47,105 nucleotides of DNA, from contig JBOGFI010000111.1 of NCBI GenBank assembly GCA_050743365.1, positions 1-47,105 on the forward strand, read 5' to 3'. This stretch comes from JBOGFI01 sp050743365 (lineage in GTDB: Bacteria; Actinomycetota; Acidimicrobiia; IMCC26256; JACDBD01). This document shows, piece after piece, positions 24,109 to 33,405 of this stretch. The position numbers and the translations under genes were made by a program. Below the pieces are notes generated by a model that had not been told where the DNA came from, made no database searches, and saw only the letters and a list, made by a program, of their open reading frames with translations. How positions within the stretch are numbered: position 1 is the first letter of the stretch; each line of letters begins with the position of its first letter.

Positions 24109-25107
24109 GTGCCGAGCGCCCGCGAGCGTTTCCGCTGGACCACGATCGACGACCCGGAGACCGGCTCGCCCGCCGGCACCGTGACCCAGCCCGTGCTCTT
24201 CGAGCAGCCCGTCGAACGAGAGATCGGGAGGGGCGAGTTCCGCGGGCTCGAGTTCCTGCACGTGCGCGCCCGCACGATCATCAACGAGGTCGGCCCCAAC
24301 TCCCCCGTGCCGTTCCGCTACACCATCAACGCCTACCGGGGTTGCAGTCATGCATGTGCCTATTGCTACTCCCGGCCGACGCACGAGTACCTGGGCCTGA
24401 ACGCGGGGGCCGATTTCGAACGGGTGATCGTGGTGAAGGTCAACGCGGTCGAGCGGCTCCGCGCCGAGCTGGCGCCGCGGCGGTGGCGGGGCGACCACAT
24501 CGCCATGGGCACGAACACCGACCCGTACCAGCGGGCCGAGGGTAAGTACCACCTGACGCGCGGGATCGTCGAGGTCCTGGCCGGCGCGGCCAACCCGTTC
24601 TCGATCCTCACGAAGAACACGCTCGTCCTGCGTGACCTCGACCTGCTGGTGGAGGCGTCGCAGCACACGAACGTCGCGGTCTCCTTCTCGATCGGCACCC
24701 TCGACGACGACGTGTGGCGCGCGACCGAGCCTGGCACCCCGCACCCCCGCAGGCGGGTCGAGGCGGTGGCCCGGCTCAACGAGGCCGGCGTGCCCTGCGG
24801 CGTGCTCGTGGCCCCGATCCTGCCGGGCCTCTCCGACCGTCGGGAGCAGCTCGACGAGGTCGTCGGTGCGTGCGTCGAAGCCGGCGCCCCCTCGATCTCA
24901 TCGGTGCTGCTGCACCTCCGGCCGGGCGTGCGCGAGCACTACCTCGCGTGGTTGGAGGGGTACCGGCCCGACCTCCTGGACCGGCACCGCCGGCTCTACC
25001 GCGGGTCGTACGCCCCGGAGCCCGAGCGGGCGCGCGTGTCGCAGCTCGTGCAAGACCTCGTGCGCGAACATCGGCGCGTGAAGAGGGGAAGGCGTTCCAC
25101 GCCGTGA
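24109..25107 (+). CDS. Rv2578c-like radical SAM protein
   Basis: A 332-aa protein from GTG 24109. The cluster motif CSHACAYC (C79, C83, C86) in YRGCSHACAYCYSRPTHEYLG binds a 4Fe-4S cluster and S-adenosylmethionine. Further conserved blocks are GTNTDPYQRAEGKYHLTRGI, ILTKNTLVLRDLDLL and APILPGLSD. This is the family of mycobacterial Rv2578c, related to the SplB fold, and a LexA box stands directly upstream, as for Rv2578c. That suggests a role in the response to DNA damage. The stop overlaps the next gene (GTGA). Confidence 0.9.
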   Translation: MPSARERFRWTTIDDPETGSPAGTVTQPVLFEQPVEREIGRGEFRGLEFLHVRARTIINEVGPNSPVPFRYTINAYRGCSHACAYCYSRPTHEYLGLNAGADFERVIVVKVNAVERLRAELAPRRWRGDHIAMGTNTDPYQRAEGKYHLTRGIVEVLAGAANPFSILTKNTLVLRDLDLLVEASQHTNVAVSFSIGTLDDDVWRATEPGTPHPRRRVEAVARLNEAGVPCGVLVAPILPGLSDRREQLDEVVGACVEAGAPSISSVLLHLRPGVREHYLAWLEGYRPDLLDRHRRLYRGSYAPEPERARVSQLVQDLVREHRRVKRGRRSTP

Positions 25108-25427
25108 CCGGCAGCATCGAGCCCACGGGCGTGGAGGTCGACCGGGTGGAGGGGATCACCCTCGCCTGGCCCGACGGGGCGACCAGCTACTTCGGGCTCG
25201 AGGAGCTGCGGGTGAACTGCCCGTGCGCCGAGTGCCGGGGCCTGCGCGAGCAGCAGCTCCCGGTCTGGCCCAAGCCCGCCTCGCCACTCCCGCTGCGAGT
25301 CGAGGACGCCGAGTTGGTCGGGGCGTGGGGCATCTCGTTCCGATGGAACGACGGGCACACGACCGGCATCTACTCGTGGACGATCCTGAGAGCGTGGCGT
25401 GGGCTCGCCGACGACGGGTCCGTTTGA
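25104..25427 (+). CDS. DUF971 domain protein
   Basis: A 107-aa protein from GTG 25104. It carries GITLAWPDGATSYFGLEELRVNCPCAECRG, a CPCAEC cysteine cluster, and ends SFRWNDGHTTGIYSWTILRAW, the DUF971 (gamma-butyrobetaine hydroxylase-like N-terminal) pattern. Homologues are linked to iron-sulfur cluster handling. Overlap with the upstream radical SAM gene suggests it helps assemble or protect that protein's cluster under SOS conditions, which is inference. Confidence 0.88.
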   Translation: MTGSIEPTGVEVDRVEGITLAWPDGATSYFGLEELRVNCPCAECRGLREQQLPVWPKPASPLPLRVEDAELVGAWGISFRWNDGHTTGIYSWTILRAWRGLADDGSV

Positions 25428-25461
25428 GCCACCCCGACCCGCACGCCTCTATCCTGGGATC

Positions 25462-28400
25462 GTGAACTGCCCCTCCTGCGGCAACGAGGTTCCCGAGGCG
25501 GCGCGCTTCTGCCCCTCGTGCGGGCACACGCTCGTGAGCCGACCCGACGAGCGCCGCGTGGCCACTGTGGTCTTCGCCGATCTGGTCGGCTTCACGACCT
25601 TCTCCGAGTCGGTCGACCCCGAGCGCGTGAAGAACCTCGTCGACCGCTGCTTCGAGCGTCTCGCCGTCGACGTGAACGACTACGGCGGGCAGGTCGACAA
25701 GATCATGGGCGACGCCCTCGTCGCCCTCTTCGGGGCGCCGGTGGCCCACGAGGACGACGCCGAGCGGGCGGTGCGGGCGGCCCTCCAGATGCAGCGCACG
25801 CTGGCCGAGCTGCGCGAGCTGCACCAGATCGGCGCCGAGATGCGCGTCGGGGTGAACACGGGCGAGGTACTTGTGGGCGCCCTGGCGGCGGGCGGCGACT
25901 ACACCGCGATGGGCGACGTCGTGAACACCGCTGGCCGGCTGCAGACGGCGGCCAGGCCCGGGAAGGTCCTCGTCGGGCCGGCCACCTACGAGGCCACCCG
26001 CAACGGCGTGCGCTACGAGGCGTTGGGGCCCCTGGCGGTCAAGGGCCGGGAGGAGCCGGTCGAGGCGTGGGTCGCGCTCGAGCCGGTGGCGCCCCCCGGC
26101 CAGCGCCCGACGCGGGCGCACAGCCCGCTCGTCGGCCGTGAGGCCGAGGTCGACATGGTGCGCACCGTGCTTCGGACAACGGTCGAGCGCCGCCGGGCCC
26201 ACCTCGTGCTGCTCGCGGGAGAAGCGGGCGTGGGCAAGACCCGCCTCGCGCGCGAGCTCGGGAGCATCGCCCGCGAGGAGTACGGGGCGATGGTGATGCT
26301 CGGGCACTGCGCACCCTACGGCGAGGCCAACATCTGGTTCCCGATCGCCGAGGCCCTGCGCAAGGCGTGCGTGATCGATGCCTCCGACTCGGCCGACGCG
26401 GTGCGGCGCAAGTGCAGCGAAGCCGCGGCGGCGGCCACCGGCCTCGCCGAGGGCAGCGCCGAGCTGTCCCGAATCGAGGAGGGGCTCCTCTACTTCCTGG
26501 GCCAAGGCGGCGCCGAGGGCGTCGATCCCGCGCGGGCACGCGATGACGCCCTGCGCTCGCTGCACGCCTTCCTCGAGGGCCTCGCAAATCAGCGGCCGGT
26601 CGTGCTCGCGCTCTCCGACCTCCACTGGGCCGACGACCTCGTGCTCGACCTGGTCGACCGGCTCATGGCCCGGTTCCGCACGCTCCCCTTCCTCCTTGCC
26701 GCCACGACACGTCCCGAGCTCGACGCGCGCTGGCATCCCCGGCCCGGTCCCCACAACGCGCTCCTCGTGAACCTCGAGCCGCTGGACCACGAGACCGGGA
26801 CGACACTGGCGCGCGCTCTCCTGGGGCCCGACGCCGACGACGACGCGGTGGCCGACGTGGTCGAGCGCAGCGGCGGCAACCCGTTCTTCATCGAGGAGCT
26901 GGCGACCGTCTTCGCCGAGTCGGGCGAGGTGCCGGCGCAGGGGAACGGGCAGCTTCCAGGCACGCTGCGCGGACTCATCGCCGCCCGCATCGACGCCCTC
27001 GACCGGGCCGAGCGGGCCACACTCGAGGACTGCGCCGTGATCGGGGCGGGCGGGTCGATCGAGCTGGTCACGGCGCTGGCGGCGTCGCGAGGCGACGACC
27101 GGCCTCGCCTCGACGCCCTCGTCGACAAGAGCCTCCTGGAGCTCCAGCGCAACGAGTACATCTTCAAGACCGCGCTCATCCGCGACGTCGCGTACAACAT
27201 CCTCACGAAGGCGGAGCGGGCCCGCCGCCACTCCACCCTCAGTCAGCTCCTGGCGAAGCACGCCACCAAGACCGGACGGTTCGAAGAGGTGCTCGACGAG
27301 CTCGCGCACCATTACGGGGCGGCCGCCGCGCTCCTCGGTGAGCTCGGGACGGTCGAAGGCGTGCCCAACGATCTCAGCGAGCGGGCAGTGGAGTTCCTCG
27401 AGCACGCCGCCGAGCGGGCGGCGCAACAGGAGACCTGGATGGCGACCAGGCGCCTCCTGGGCATGGCGCTCGGCGTCCTGGGCGACGCCGACCCCGACCG
27501 CAGACTCCGGCTCCTGCTCCGTCGCGCCCGCGCGCTCGTCGAGCTGCGCGAGCTCGCACGCGCCCGCCGCGACCTGAACGACGCGATGGTCCGCGCCGAA
27601 TCGCAAGGCGACGACCGGGCCATCGCCACCGCCACCAGCATCCGGGGCGACCTCGAGCTCAAGGAGAACGACGTCGCCGCCTCCATGGCGACCCTGGCGC
27701 AGGCCGTGCAACGCTGGCGCGAGCTCGAGGACCCCGCCGGGCTCGCCGACGCGCTGAGGCTCCAGGGCATGACCGAGATGTTCCGCGGCGAGCTCGACGC
27801 TGCTGACGAGGCGATCTCCGAAGCCCTGGAGTGCTTCCGCTCCGTCGCCGACCGGCGGGGCGAAGCCGCCTCGCTCCAGAACCTGGCCTGGATCGCGTTC
27901 TACCGGGGCCACCTCGACGTCGCCGAGGCCCGGCTGAACGAGTCGACCACGGCGTTCGCGGAGATCGGCGACTGGGGCGGCCTGGGATGGGCGCTCGGCC
28001 TGATGGCCTGGGTCCGCTTCAACCAGGGCGACCTCGAGGAGGCGGAGAAGATCGCCCGCGACGTGCTCCGCGAGGCGAGCGACGTCGGCAACCGCTGGGC
28101 GTCCGGGATCATGCAAGTCCTCCTGGCCAACGTCGGTCTCTGGCGCGGACAGACCGCAGATGCCGTCGAGCAGGCCGAAGCCGCGCTCAAGGTCTTCTGC
28201 GAGCTCGAAGACGCCTGGGGCGAGCTCCAGGCGCTCGCACCGATGGCCCGCGCCCTCGCGTGCCTCGGACGTGGCGGTGCGGCTCGTGACGCGCTCGACG
28301 CCATGGCCGCCGCCGTCACGCGGATGCCCGACAATGCCATCCGGCAGTTCCCCGCGGTCGTGCGCGCCAACATCGCCGTCCACAGCGGCGCGGCCGACGC

Positions 28401-28956
28401 GCGAGACGCCGCCGAGCAGATCGTCGTCCTCACGGAGGCCGACGGTCTCGCCTTCGAGCAGCGCACCATCCGCGGGCTCGCCGCCCTCCAGGCGGGCGAA
28501 GTGGCGGAGGCGATCTCGACGCTGGAGCAGACGCGGATGGCGACGAACACCCGCGGGCCGGGGGCCGCCGCCGGCGCCGCGCTCGCGCTCGCCTACGGGG
28601 CCGACGGCCGGGCGAGCGACGCGGTCGCCCTTTGTGCGGAGATCGCCGACGCGGCCGTGACCTACCTCGACCACCTGCAGCTCGCGCTGGCCCGGGGGTT
28701 CGCCCTAGTGCAGCAGGGCGACCTGCCCGGCGCCGAGCAGGCGTTCTGGCGCGCCCTCGAGATCGCGGACCGCAGCGACTCCCGCCTCGACCAGGCGGTC
28801 GCCCGCCTGGCGCGGGCGCGGGCGTGGGAGGCGATGGCGCGACCGGATGCCGACGAGGCGAATCGAGAGGCCGCCGCGCGTCTCGACGCGCTCGATCTCC
28901 AGTCTCCGGGCTGGGACAACGTCTTCAAGCTGGCCGCGAGCGCCGGGACGTCCTGA
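25462..28956 (+). CDS. Zinc-ribbon, class III nucleotidyl cyclase, AAA ATPase and TPR multidomain regulator
   Basis: A 1164-aa protein from GTG 25462. A zinc ribbon at 3-20 (CPSC...CPSC) is followed by a class III adenylate/guanylate cyclase domain at about 32-190 (VVFADLVGFTTFSE with metal Asp, GDALVALFGAP, then AMGDVVNTAGRLQ), which probably makes cAMP. Then an AAA_16-type ATPase: Walker A GEAGVGKTRLA at about 253-263 and Walker B-like VVLALSDLHWADD at about 380-392. The second half (about 600-1150) is a run of tetratricopeptide-like helices. Such proteins couple protein binding and ATP hydrolysis to cyclase output; the regulating signal is unknown. It overlaps the convergent oxidoreductase by 32 nt. 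Confidence 0.9.
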   Translation: MNCPSCGNEVPEAARFCPSCGHTLVSRPDERRVATVVFADLVGFTTFSESVDPERVKNLVDRCFERLAVDVNDYGGQVDKIMGDALVALFGAPVAHEDDAERAVRAALQMQRTLAELRELHQIGAEMRVGVNTGEVLVGALAAGGDYTAMGDVVNTAGRLQTAARPGKVLVGPATYEATRNGVRYEALGPLAVKGREEPVEAWVALEPVAPPGQRPTRAHSPLVGREAEVDMVRTVLRTTVERRRAHLVLLAGEAGVGKTRLARELGSIAREEYGAMVMLGHCAPYGEANIWFPIAEALRKACVIDASDSADAVRRKCSEAAAAATGLAEGSAELSRIEEGLLYFLGQGGAEGVDPARARDDALRSLHAFLEGLANQRPVVLALSDLHWADDLVLDLVDRLMARFRTLPFLLAATTRPELDARWHPRPGPHNALLVNLEPLDHETGTTLARALLGPDADDDAVADVVERSGGNPFFIEELATVFAESGEVPAQGNGQLPGTLRGLIAARIDALDRAERATLEDCAVIGAGGSIELVTALAASRGDDRPRLDALVDKSLLELQRNEYIFKTALIRDVAYNILTKAERARRHSTLSQLLAKHATKTGRFEEVLDELAHHYGAAAALLGELGTVEGVPNDLSERAVEFLEHAAERAAQQETWMATRRLLGMALGVLGDADPDRRLRLLLRRARALVELRELARARRDLNDAMVRAESQGDDRAIATATSIRGDLELKENDVAASMATLAQAVQRWRELEDPAGLADALRLQGMTEMFRGELDAADEAISEALECFRSVADRRGEAASLQNLAWIAFYRGHLDVAEARLNESTTAFAEIGDWGGLGWALGLMAWVRFNQGDLEEAEKIARDVLREASDVGNRWASGIMQVLLANVGLWRGQTADAVEQAEAALKVFCELEDAWGELQALAPMARALACLGRGGAARDALDAMAAAVTRMPDNAIRQFPAVVRANIAVHSGAADARDAAEQIVVLTEADGLAFEQRTIRGLAALQAGEVAEAISTLEQTRMATNTRGPGAAAGAALALAYGADGRASDAVALCAEIADAAVTYLDHLQLALARGFALVQQGDLPGAEQAFWRALEIADRSDSRLDQAVARLARARAWEAMARPDADEANREAAARLDALDLQSPGWDNVFKLAASAGTS

Positions 28957-29905
28957 GCGCGTCCAGCACACGGTCGCACGCGACGCCGTCGGCGAACGTC
29001 GGAGCGACGCTCGTACCGGCGCGCACCGCGTCGCGCACCACCTCGGCCCAGCGTCGCATGGGGACGAGGTGAGGGTCGCCGTCCGTCTCGGGGCGATCGA
29101 GCTCGTCGCGAGTGCCGTCACCCCGGCGCAGCGTGAGGCGGGCGTCGGCCACGCACTCGAGGACGCCCTCGGGCCCCGAGATGACCAGCCGCGGCGCCAG
29201 CGATGCCGCGGCGGCGAACGTGCTGTCGAGCACCACCTCGGCCCCCGAGTCGAGCCGCAGCCAGGCGGCGAAGCCGTCCTCGGCGTCCACGGCGCGGAGC
29301 CGGAGGTCGCCATCGGGACGCTCGGGAACGGCGATCCGGCGCACTGCGCGCGCTTCGCGTACCTCGCCGACCAGCCACCGGATGGCGTCGACCGCGTGCG
29401 ACCCCCACGCGCCGATCCAGCCACCGCCCCTGCTCGCGTCGAACAGCCAGCCGTAGCGCCGCAGCGGCACGCGCGAGCCGGCGCTCACGTGCGTCCACTG
29501 CACGTGCTCGACCGGGCCGACCGCTCCGGCGGTCAGCAGCTCGCGCAGCTGCCGGCGCATCGGGTCGTGACGAAACTCGAAGTTCACGAGGTGCACTGCC
29601 CCGGCGGCCTCCGCCTCGGCGAGCAGCTCCGCCGACTCGCCGGCGTGGAGCCCGAACGGCTTGTCGCACAGCACGGCGTGCCCGCCGGCGAGCGCGGCCC
29701 GGACATGGGCGGCGTGCAGGAACGGCGGCGAGTGCACGCTCACGAGGTCGAGGTCGGAACGCCGGCACAGCGCATCCACCGCCTCGGCGTCGCGGGCCGT
29801 CACGACCTCGGCCACCTCACAACCATCGGTCGCGGCGAACACGGGCGCCACCACGCGGGCGCCGAAGCCGGTCCCGATCACACCGACCCGCACCGGGATG
29901 GTCAT
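28925..29905 (-). CDS. Gfo/Idh/MocA family oxidoreductase
   Basis: A 326-aa protein from ATG 29905. The NAD(P)-binding Rossmann start RVGVIGTGFGARVVAPVF is followed by the family signature AVLCDKPFGL (DKP instead of the commoner EKP) and a C-terminal domain with GGGWIGAWGSHAVDAIRWL, where the His is the usual catalytic residue. Such enzymes oxidise or reduce sugars and inositols. It is the last gene of a four-gene sugar operon. Confidence 0.85.
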   Translation of the reverse strand: MTIPVRVGVIGTGFGARVVAPVFAATDGCEVAEVVTARDAEAVDALCRRSDLDLVSVHSPPFLHAAHVRAALAGGHAVLCDKPFGLHAGESAELLAEAEAAGAVHLVNFEFRHDPMRRQLRELLTAGAVGPVEHVQWTHVSAGSRVPLRRYGWLFDASRGGGWIGAWGSHAVDAIRWLVGEVREARAVRRIAVPERPDGDLRLRAVDAEDGFAAWLRLDSGAEVVLDSTFAAAASLAPRLVISGPEGVLECVADARLTLRRGDGTRDELDRPETDGDPHLVPMRRWAEVVRDAVRAGTSVAPTFADGVACDRVLDALRTSRRSRPA

Positions 29906-30558
29906 TCGGCGGTCACACCCGGCCCCAGGTCGGCTGCGGGCTGACCGAGATGGAGCCGGTCGAGGAAGAAGTGGCCGAGCGGCCCGATGCCGAAGGCGGA
30001 CAGGACGGTCCCGACGCCCACGTTCCCGCCCAGGGCCCAGCCCACCAGCAGAGCGGTCAGCTCGAGGACCGTGCGGACCGCCCAGAGCGGATGGCCGCGG
30101 GCGGCGAGCCCGGTCATGAGGCCGTCGCGGGGGCCGGGTCCGAGCCCGGCGCCGATGTAGAGGCCCATGCCGAGGGCGGTCACCACGATCCCGGCCAGGA
30201 GCAGCCCCCACCGGAGCGCGAGCGCGTCGGGACCGGGCAGCACATAAACAACACCGTCGACGATGAAGCCCACGGTGAGGCTGTTGACGACGGTCCCGAT
30301 GCCCGGGCGCTGCCGCACCGGGATCCACATGAGGAGGATGACCAGGCCCACGGCAACCACCACGGTGCCGAACGACAGGCCGGTCTTGCGGGCCAGGCCC
30401 TGGTGGAGGACGTCGTAGGGGCTCACGCCCAGCCGGGCCTCGATCGTCATCGCGATGCCGGTGCCGAGGAGCACGATGCCGCCGAGCAGCCGGGGCAGCC
30501 GCCGGCGCAGCTCGGGGCCGCCCGGGAACGTGACCACCTCGAAGCGCGAGTCGGTCAC
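29902..30558 (-). CDS. YczE-type membrane protein
   Basis: A 218-aa protein from GTG 30558, overlapping both neighbours by 4 nt. About six membrane helices; the fingerprint GIAMTIEARLGVSPYDVLHQGLARKTGLSFGT and MGLYIGAGLGPGPRDGLMTGL, two similar halves each with a glycine-rich loop, is that of the YczE/YyaS family. Its biochemical role is unknown; here it may move a sugar or a product across the membrane, given its neighbours. Confidence 0.8.
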   Translation of the reverse strand: MTDSRFEVVTFPGGPELRRRLPRLLGGIVLLGTGIAMTIEARLGVSPYDVLHQGLARKTGLSFGTVVVAVGLVILLMWIPVRQRPGIGTVVNSLTVGFIVDGVVYVLPGPDALALRWGLLLAGIVVTALGMGLYIGAGLGPGPRDGLMTGLAARGHPLWAVRTVLELTALLVGWALGGNVGVGTVLSAFGIGPLGHFFLDRLHLGQPAADLGPGVTAE

Positions 30559-31331
30559 GCCGCTCTCCCTAGGAGAGAGGCCGACTCCCGATCGAGGTAG
30601 AGGACGGCGTGCGCCTGGCGACGGAGGATCGACGCCGGGCACGCCGTCGACACCGGTCCCGCGAGCGCACCCCGCACGGGCTCGGCCTTGCGGGCCTCGG
30701 GCACGACGGCGAGCACGCGGCGGGCGCGCAGCAGCGCCGGGATGGTGACGGTGATCGCGTGCGTCGGGACGTCGTCGACGGCGGCGAAGTGCCCCTCCCC
30801 CACCTGCTGACGGCGACTGGCGTCGTCGAGGGACGCGACCTTGACGTCGAGCGGGTCGTCGAAGTCGGCGACGGGCGGGTCGTTGAACGCCAGGTGGCCG
30901 TTCTCACCGATCCCGAGGCAGCACAGGTCGAGCTGATGCTCGCGGAGCAGCGCCGCGTACCGTCGCGCCTCGTCGCCGACGTCGGCTGCGGCCCCGTCGA
31001 GGTAATGGAAGGCGCCGATCCCGAGTGGCCGGGCGACGAGCTCCCGCATGTAGCGCCGGAGGCTCGCCCGGTGGCGCCCGCCCAGGCCGACGTACTCGTC
31101 CATATGGAAACCGACCACCCGCTGCCAATCGAGGGCGGGAGCGGCGGCCAGGGCAGCGAGGAGGCCGAGCTGTGACTTGCCCGACGCGAACATGACGTTC
31201 GCGACGCCGCGCCGCGCGATCGCGTCCCGAACCGTGGCCGCGGCGTCGTCGGCGGCGGCCCGCGCCAGGGTGTCGCCGTCGGGGAGGACGCGCACGGGCA
31301 GCCGGTCGACGGTGAAGGCGCCGGGGGTCAC
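30555..31331 (-). CDS. NagB-like glucosamine-6-phosphate deaminase/isomerase family protein
   Basis: A 258-aa protein from GTG 31331. The NagB pattern is clear: VVGFHMDEYVGL (catalytic Asp at D78) and GIGENGHLAFNDPP with the ring-opening His at H146. The E. coli Asp141 is Asn here, as in several Gram-positive enzymes, and Glu148 is replaced by Asp; the usual TGSTP phosphate loop reads ASGKSQLG. The diverged sites suggest an altered amino-sugar substrate. Its partners GH4 and MocA point to breakdown of a glycoside. Confidence 0.82.
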   Translation of the reverse strand: MTPGAFTVDRLPVRVLPDGDTLARAAADDAAATVRDAIARRGVANVMFASGKSQLGLLAALAAAPALDWQRVVGFHMDEYVGLGGRHRASLRRYMRELVARPLGIGAFHYLDGAAADVGDEARRYAALLREHQLDLCCLGIGENGHLAFNDPPVADFDDPLDVKVASLDDASRRQQVGEGHFAAVDDVPTHAITVTIPALLRARRVLAVVPEARKAEPVRGALAGPVSTACPASILRRQAHAVLYLDRESASLLGRAA

Positions 31332-32716
31332 ACTGACGGCGAGGAGAACTGCGGCAGCCACGGCCGGGTCGCCGCCAGCATGTCGTCGGTCATCTCCGCC
31401 AGGCGGTCGTAGTCGATGCGCCCGGCGAGCGGGTCCACGAGCATCGCCTCGAACACACGGTCGCGGTCACCGGTCACCGCCGCCTCGACGGTGAGCTCCT
31501 GGGCGGCGGAGACCCGGCGCAGGCAGTCGGCCGGCGCCGGCGGGAGGCTCACCTGGTCGCGCCCGCGGACCCCGCTCCCGTCGACCGTGCACATGCTCTC
31601 GACGACCACCCCGGGCCCCAGGTCGGCCACCTGGCCGTGGTTGGGGACGTTGAGTGGGAACCAGCCGGTGCGATCGTGGAGGAGGCAGTCGATCACCGGG
31701 GCGACCATCTCGCCCGAGGGCAGCCCCGGCACCTCCGCCGCCGCGAGCATCCCCTCGAACTCGGCGACGTAGCGGCGCTGCCACGCTTCCCGCTCCTCGA
31801 TCGTGGTCAGCGCCACCCCCCAGTGCTTGCCCCAGCCCGACTCCTCGGTAAGGAAGCCGGGGAAGAACTCGACCAGGTGCCGGTCGCCGGCCGCGGGCAG
31901 CACCCCGAAACGCCGGAACAGCTCGAACTTGACCTGGTTGGCGGCGAGCAGGTCGCCCTTGGCCCACTCGCTTCCCTCCGAGACCTTCTCGTGCCCCAGG
32001 CCCTCGGGGAACGGCATGGCGAGCGGATCGCCGGCGCGAGCCGACGCATGGTCGAGGACGTCGCGCACGCGTGAGAAGCCGTCGTCCCCGTCGACGCCGA
32101 GCTCGGTGACGAACGGTAGGTGGTTCACGCCCGCCACGGTGGGCTGGATCGAGAAGAAGGGGACGTCGAGCAGCAGGCTGAGGACGAACTGGCAGATGGT
32201 GACCTCATGGCACAACCCCACGGTCTTGACCGCGGTCTCCCTCGTGACCGCCCGGCAGAGCGTCGTCATGGGGTTGGTGAGGTTGAGGAGCCACGCGTCG
32301 GGGCACAGCTCCTCCATGTTGCGGGCGATCCCGAGCATGACCGGAATGTTGCGCTGCGCCCGAATGATGCCGCCCGGCCCCACGGTGTCGCCCACCGACT
32401 GACGGATGCCGTACCGCGCCGGGATGTCGAGGTCGTGGCGCATGCTCTCGAAGCCACCGGTCGAGATCGACACGACCACGTAGTCGGCGCCTTCGAGCGC
32501 GGCCCGCTCGTCGGTAGTGCCGCGGGCGCGCAGCGGGATGCCACGCACTCCGGCGATGTGCTCGACGAACTCGATCATCCGCGGGACCGGCTCGGGATTG
32601 ACGTCCTCGATCACGATCTCCGCCTCGCGAAGGCGGGGCGTGTTGGCGATGTCGACCAGGAGCTTGGGGACCCACTGGTAGCTGCCGCCGCCGATGATCG
32701 TGATGCGCGGGCCCAT
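31328..32716 (-). CDS. Glycoside hydrolase family 4 enzyme
   Basis: A 462-aa protein, first gene of the sugar operon. Rossmann start TIIGGGSYQWVPKLL binds NAD; N148-P149 (NPMTT), C169-H170 (GLCHEV) and N198-H199 (AGVNHLPF) are the substrate and Mn ligands that define GH4. Family members use NAD and Mn in an oxidation-elimination mechanism to cleave alpha- or beta-glycosides, sometimes phosphorylated. The GGGSYQW start resembles alpha-glycosidase/galacturonidase branches; the substrate is not certain. Confidence 0.9.
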   Translation of the reverse strand: MGPRITIIGGGSYQWVPKLLVDIANTPRLREAEIVIEDVNPEPVPRMIEFVEHIAGVRGIPLRARGTTDERAALEGADYVVVSISTGGFESMRHDLDIPARYGIRQSVGDTVGPGGIIRAQRNIPVMLGIARNMEELCPDAWLLNLTNPMTTLCRAVTRETAVKTVGLCHEVTICQFVLSLLLDVPFFSIQPTVAGVNHLPFVTELGVDGDDGFSRVRDVLDHASARAGDPLAMPFPEGLGHEKVSEGSEWAKGDLLAANQVKFELFRRFGVLPAAGDRHLVEFFPGFLTEESGWGKHWGVALTTIEEREAWQRRYVAEFEGMLAAAEVPGLPSGEMVAPVIDCLLHDRTGWFPLNVPNHGQVADLGPGVVVESMCTVDGSGVRGRDQVSLPPAPADCLRRVSAAQELTVEAAVTGDRDRVFEAMLVDPLAGRIDYDRLAEMTDDMLAATRPWLPQFSSPSV

Positions 32717-32747
32717 GGCTGACTCGACGCTACCCCGCGGGTGCGCG

Positions 32748-33383
32748 TCAGATGCCGGTGCCGGGCCGGAGGGCGTCGTCGGTGACCTGGAACGCCGAGG
32801 GGACGGAAGGGAGCCCGAGTGACGCGGCCAGCAGCGCGGCGTGCCGGGCCTCGACGCCGCCCACGCTCATCAAGGCCTGGTTCAGCCTGTTGTCGTCGAA
32901 GCTGCCCACGTTCGCCTGGTACGTGTTGGCGGCCACCACCTCCAGGTCGTAGGCAAGCTGGATCACGCCGGTCTCGCTGTCGAGGGCGTCGATGGTCGGC
33001 CTCAGCTGGTCGACGAGCACCGGGTTGGGATCGGTGAACGGCTCGGCAGCGTTCTCGGTCTCGGCCTCGAAGAGCGCGCCGTGCTCCTGGTGCTGGCTCT
33101 GGAACAGCTTGGCGGCATCCGCGATCGTCTTCGTGGTGACGAGGTCGGACTCGATCGCCGTGCGATAGACCTCGACCGCCAGCGCCTCGATCGACGACGC
33201 GGTACGCAAGATCGTGGCGTCGTTCTCGGAGCGCCGTCGGGTACCGGTCTCGTCGGCGCTCTTCTTCTCGTCGTCGCCCACGCACGCGGCGACGATCGCG
33301 GCCGTCGCGACCGTCACGCCCCCGAGCCGGATGAAGCGACGGCGGTCGAGCCCGTCGAGCCCGTCGAGCCCGAGCATCTCCAC
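32748..33383 (-). CDS. Tat-exported ferritin-like protein (first)
   Basis: A 211-aa protein; GTG 33383 is chosen because AGGAGG lies 6 nt before it. The twin-arginine signal RRRFIRLGGVTVATAAIVAAC ends in a possible lipobox Cys. A GLDGLDGLD repeat precedes it. The mature part is helical with the ferritin-like ligands EVYRTAIES, HQEHGALFEAE and VEARHAALLAA, forming a possible di-metal site outside the membrane. A paralogue lies directly upstream. Confidence 0.75.
   Translation of the reverse strand: MEMLGLDGLDGLDRRRFIRLGGVTVATAAIVAACVGDDEKKSADETGTRRRSENDATILRTASSIEALAVEVYRTAIESDLVTTKTIADAAKLFQSQHQEHGALFEAETENAAEPFTDPNPVLVDQLRPTIDALDSETGVIQLAYDLEVVAANTYQANVGSFDDNRLNQALMSVGGVEARHAALLAASLGLPSVPSAFQVTDDALRPGTGI
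33343..33374. repeat. Short 9-bp tandem repeat inside the first ferritin-like gene
   Basis: About three copies of CCCGTCGAG encode the GLD repeats just after the start codon. The repeat number could vary by slippage and change the length of the region before the Tat motif. Confidence 0.55.
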
Positions 33384-33405
33384 TTTTCGCCTCCTCACGG
33401 TGACC

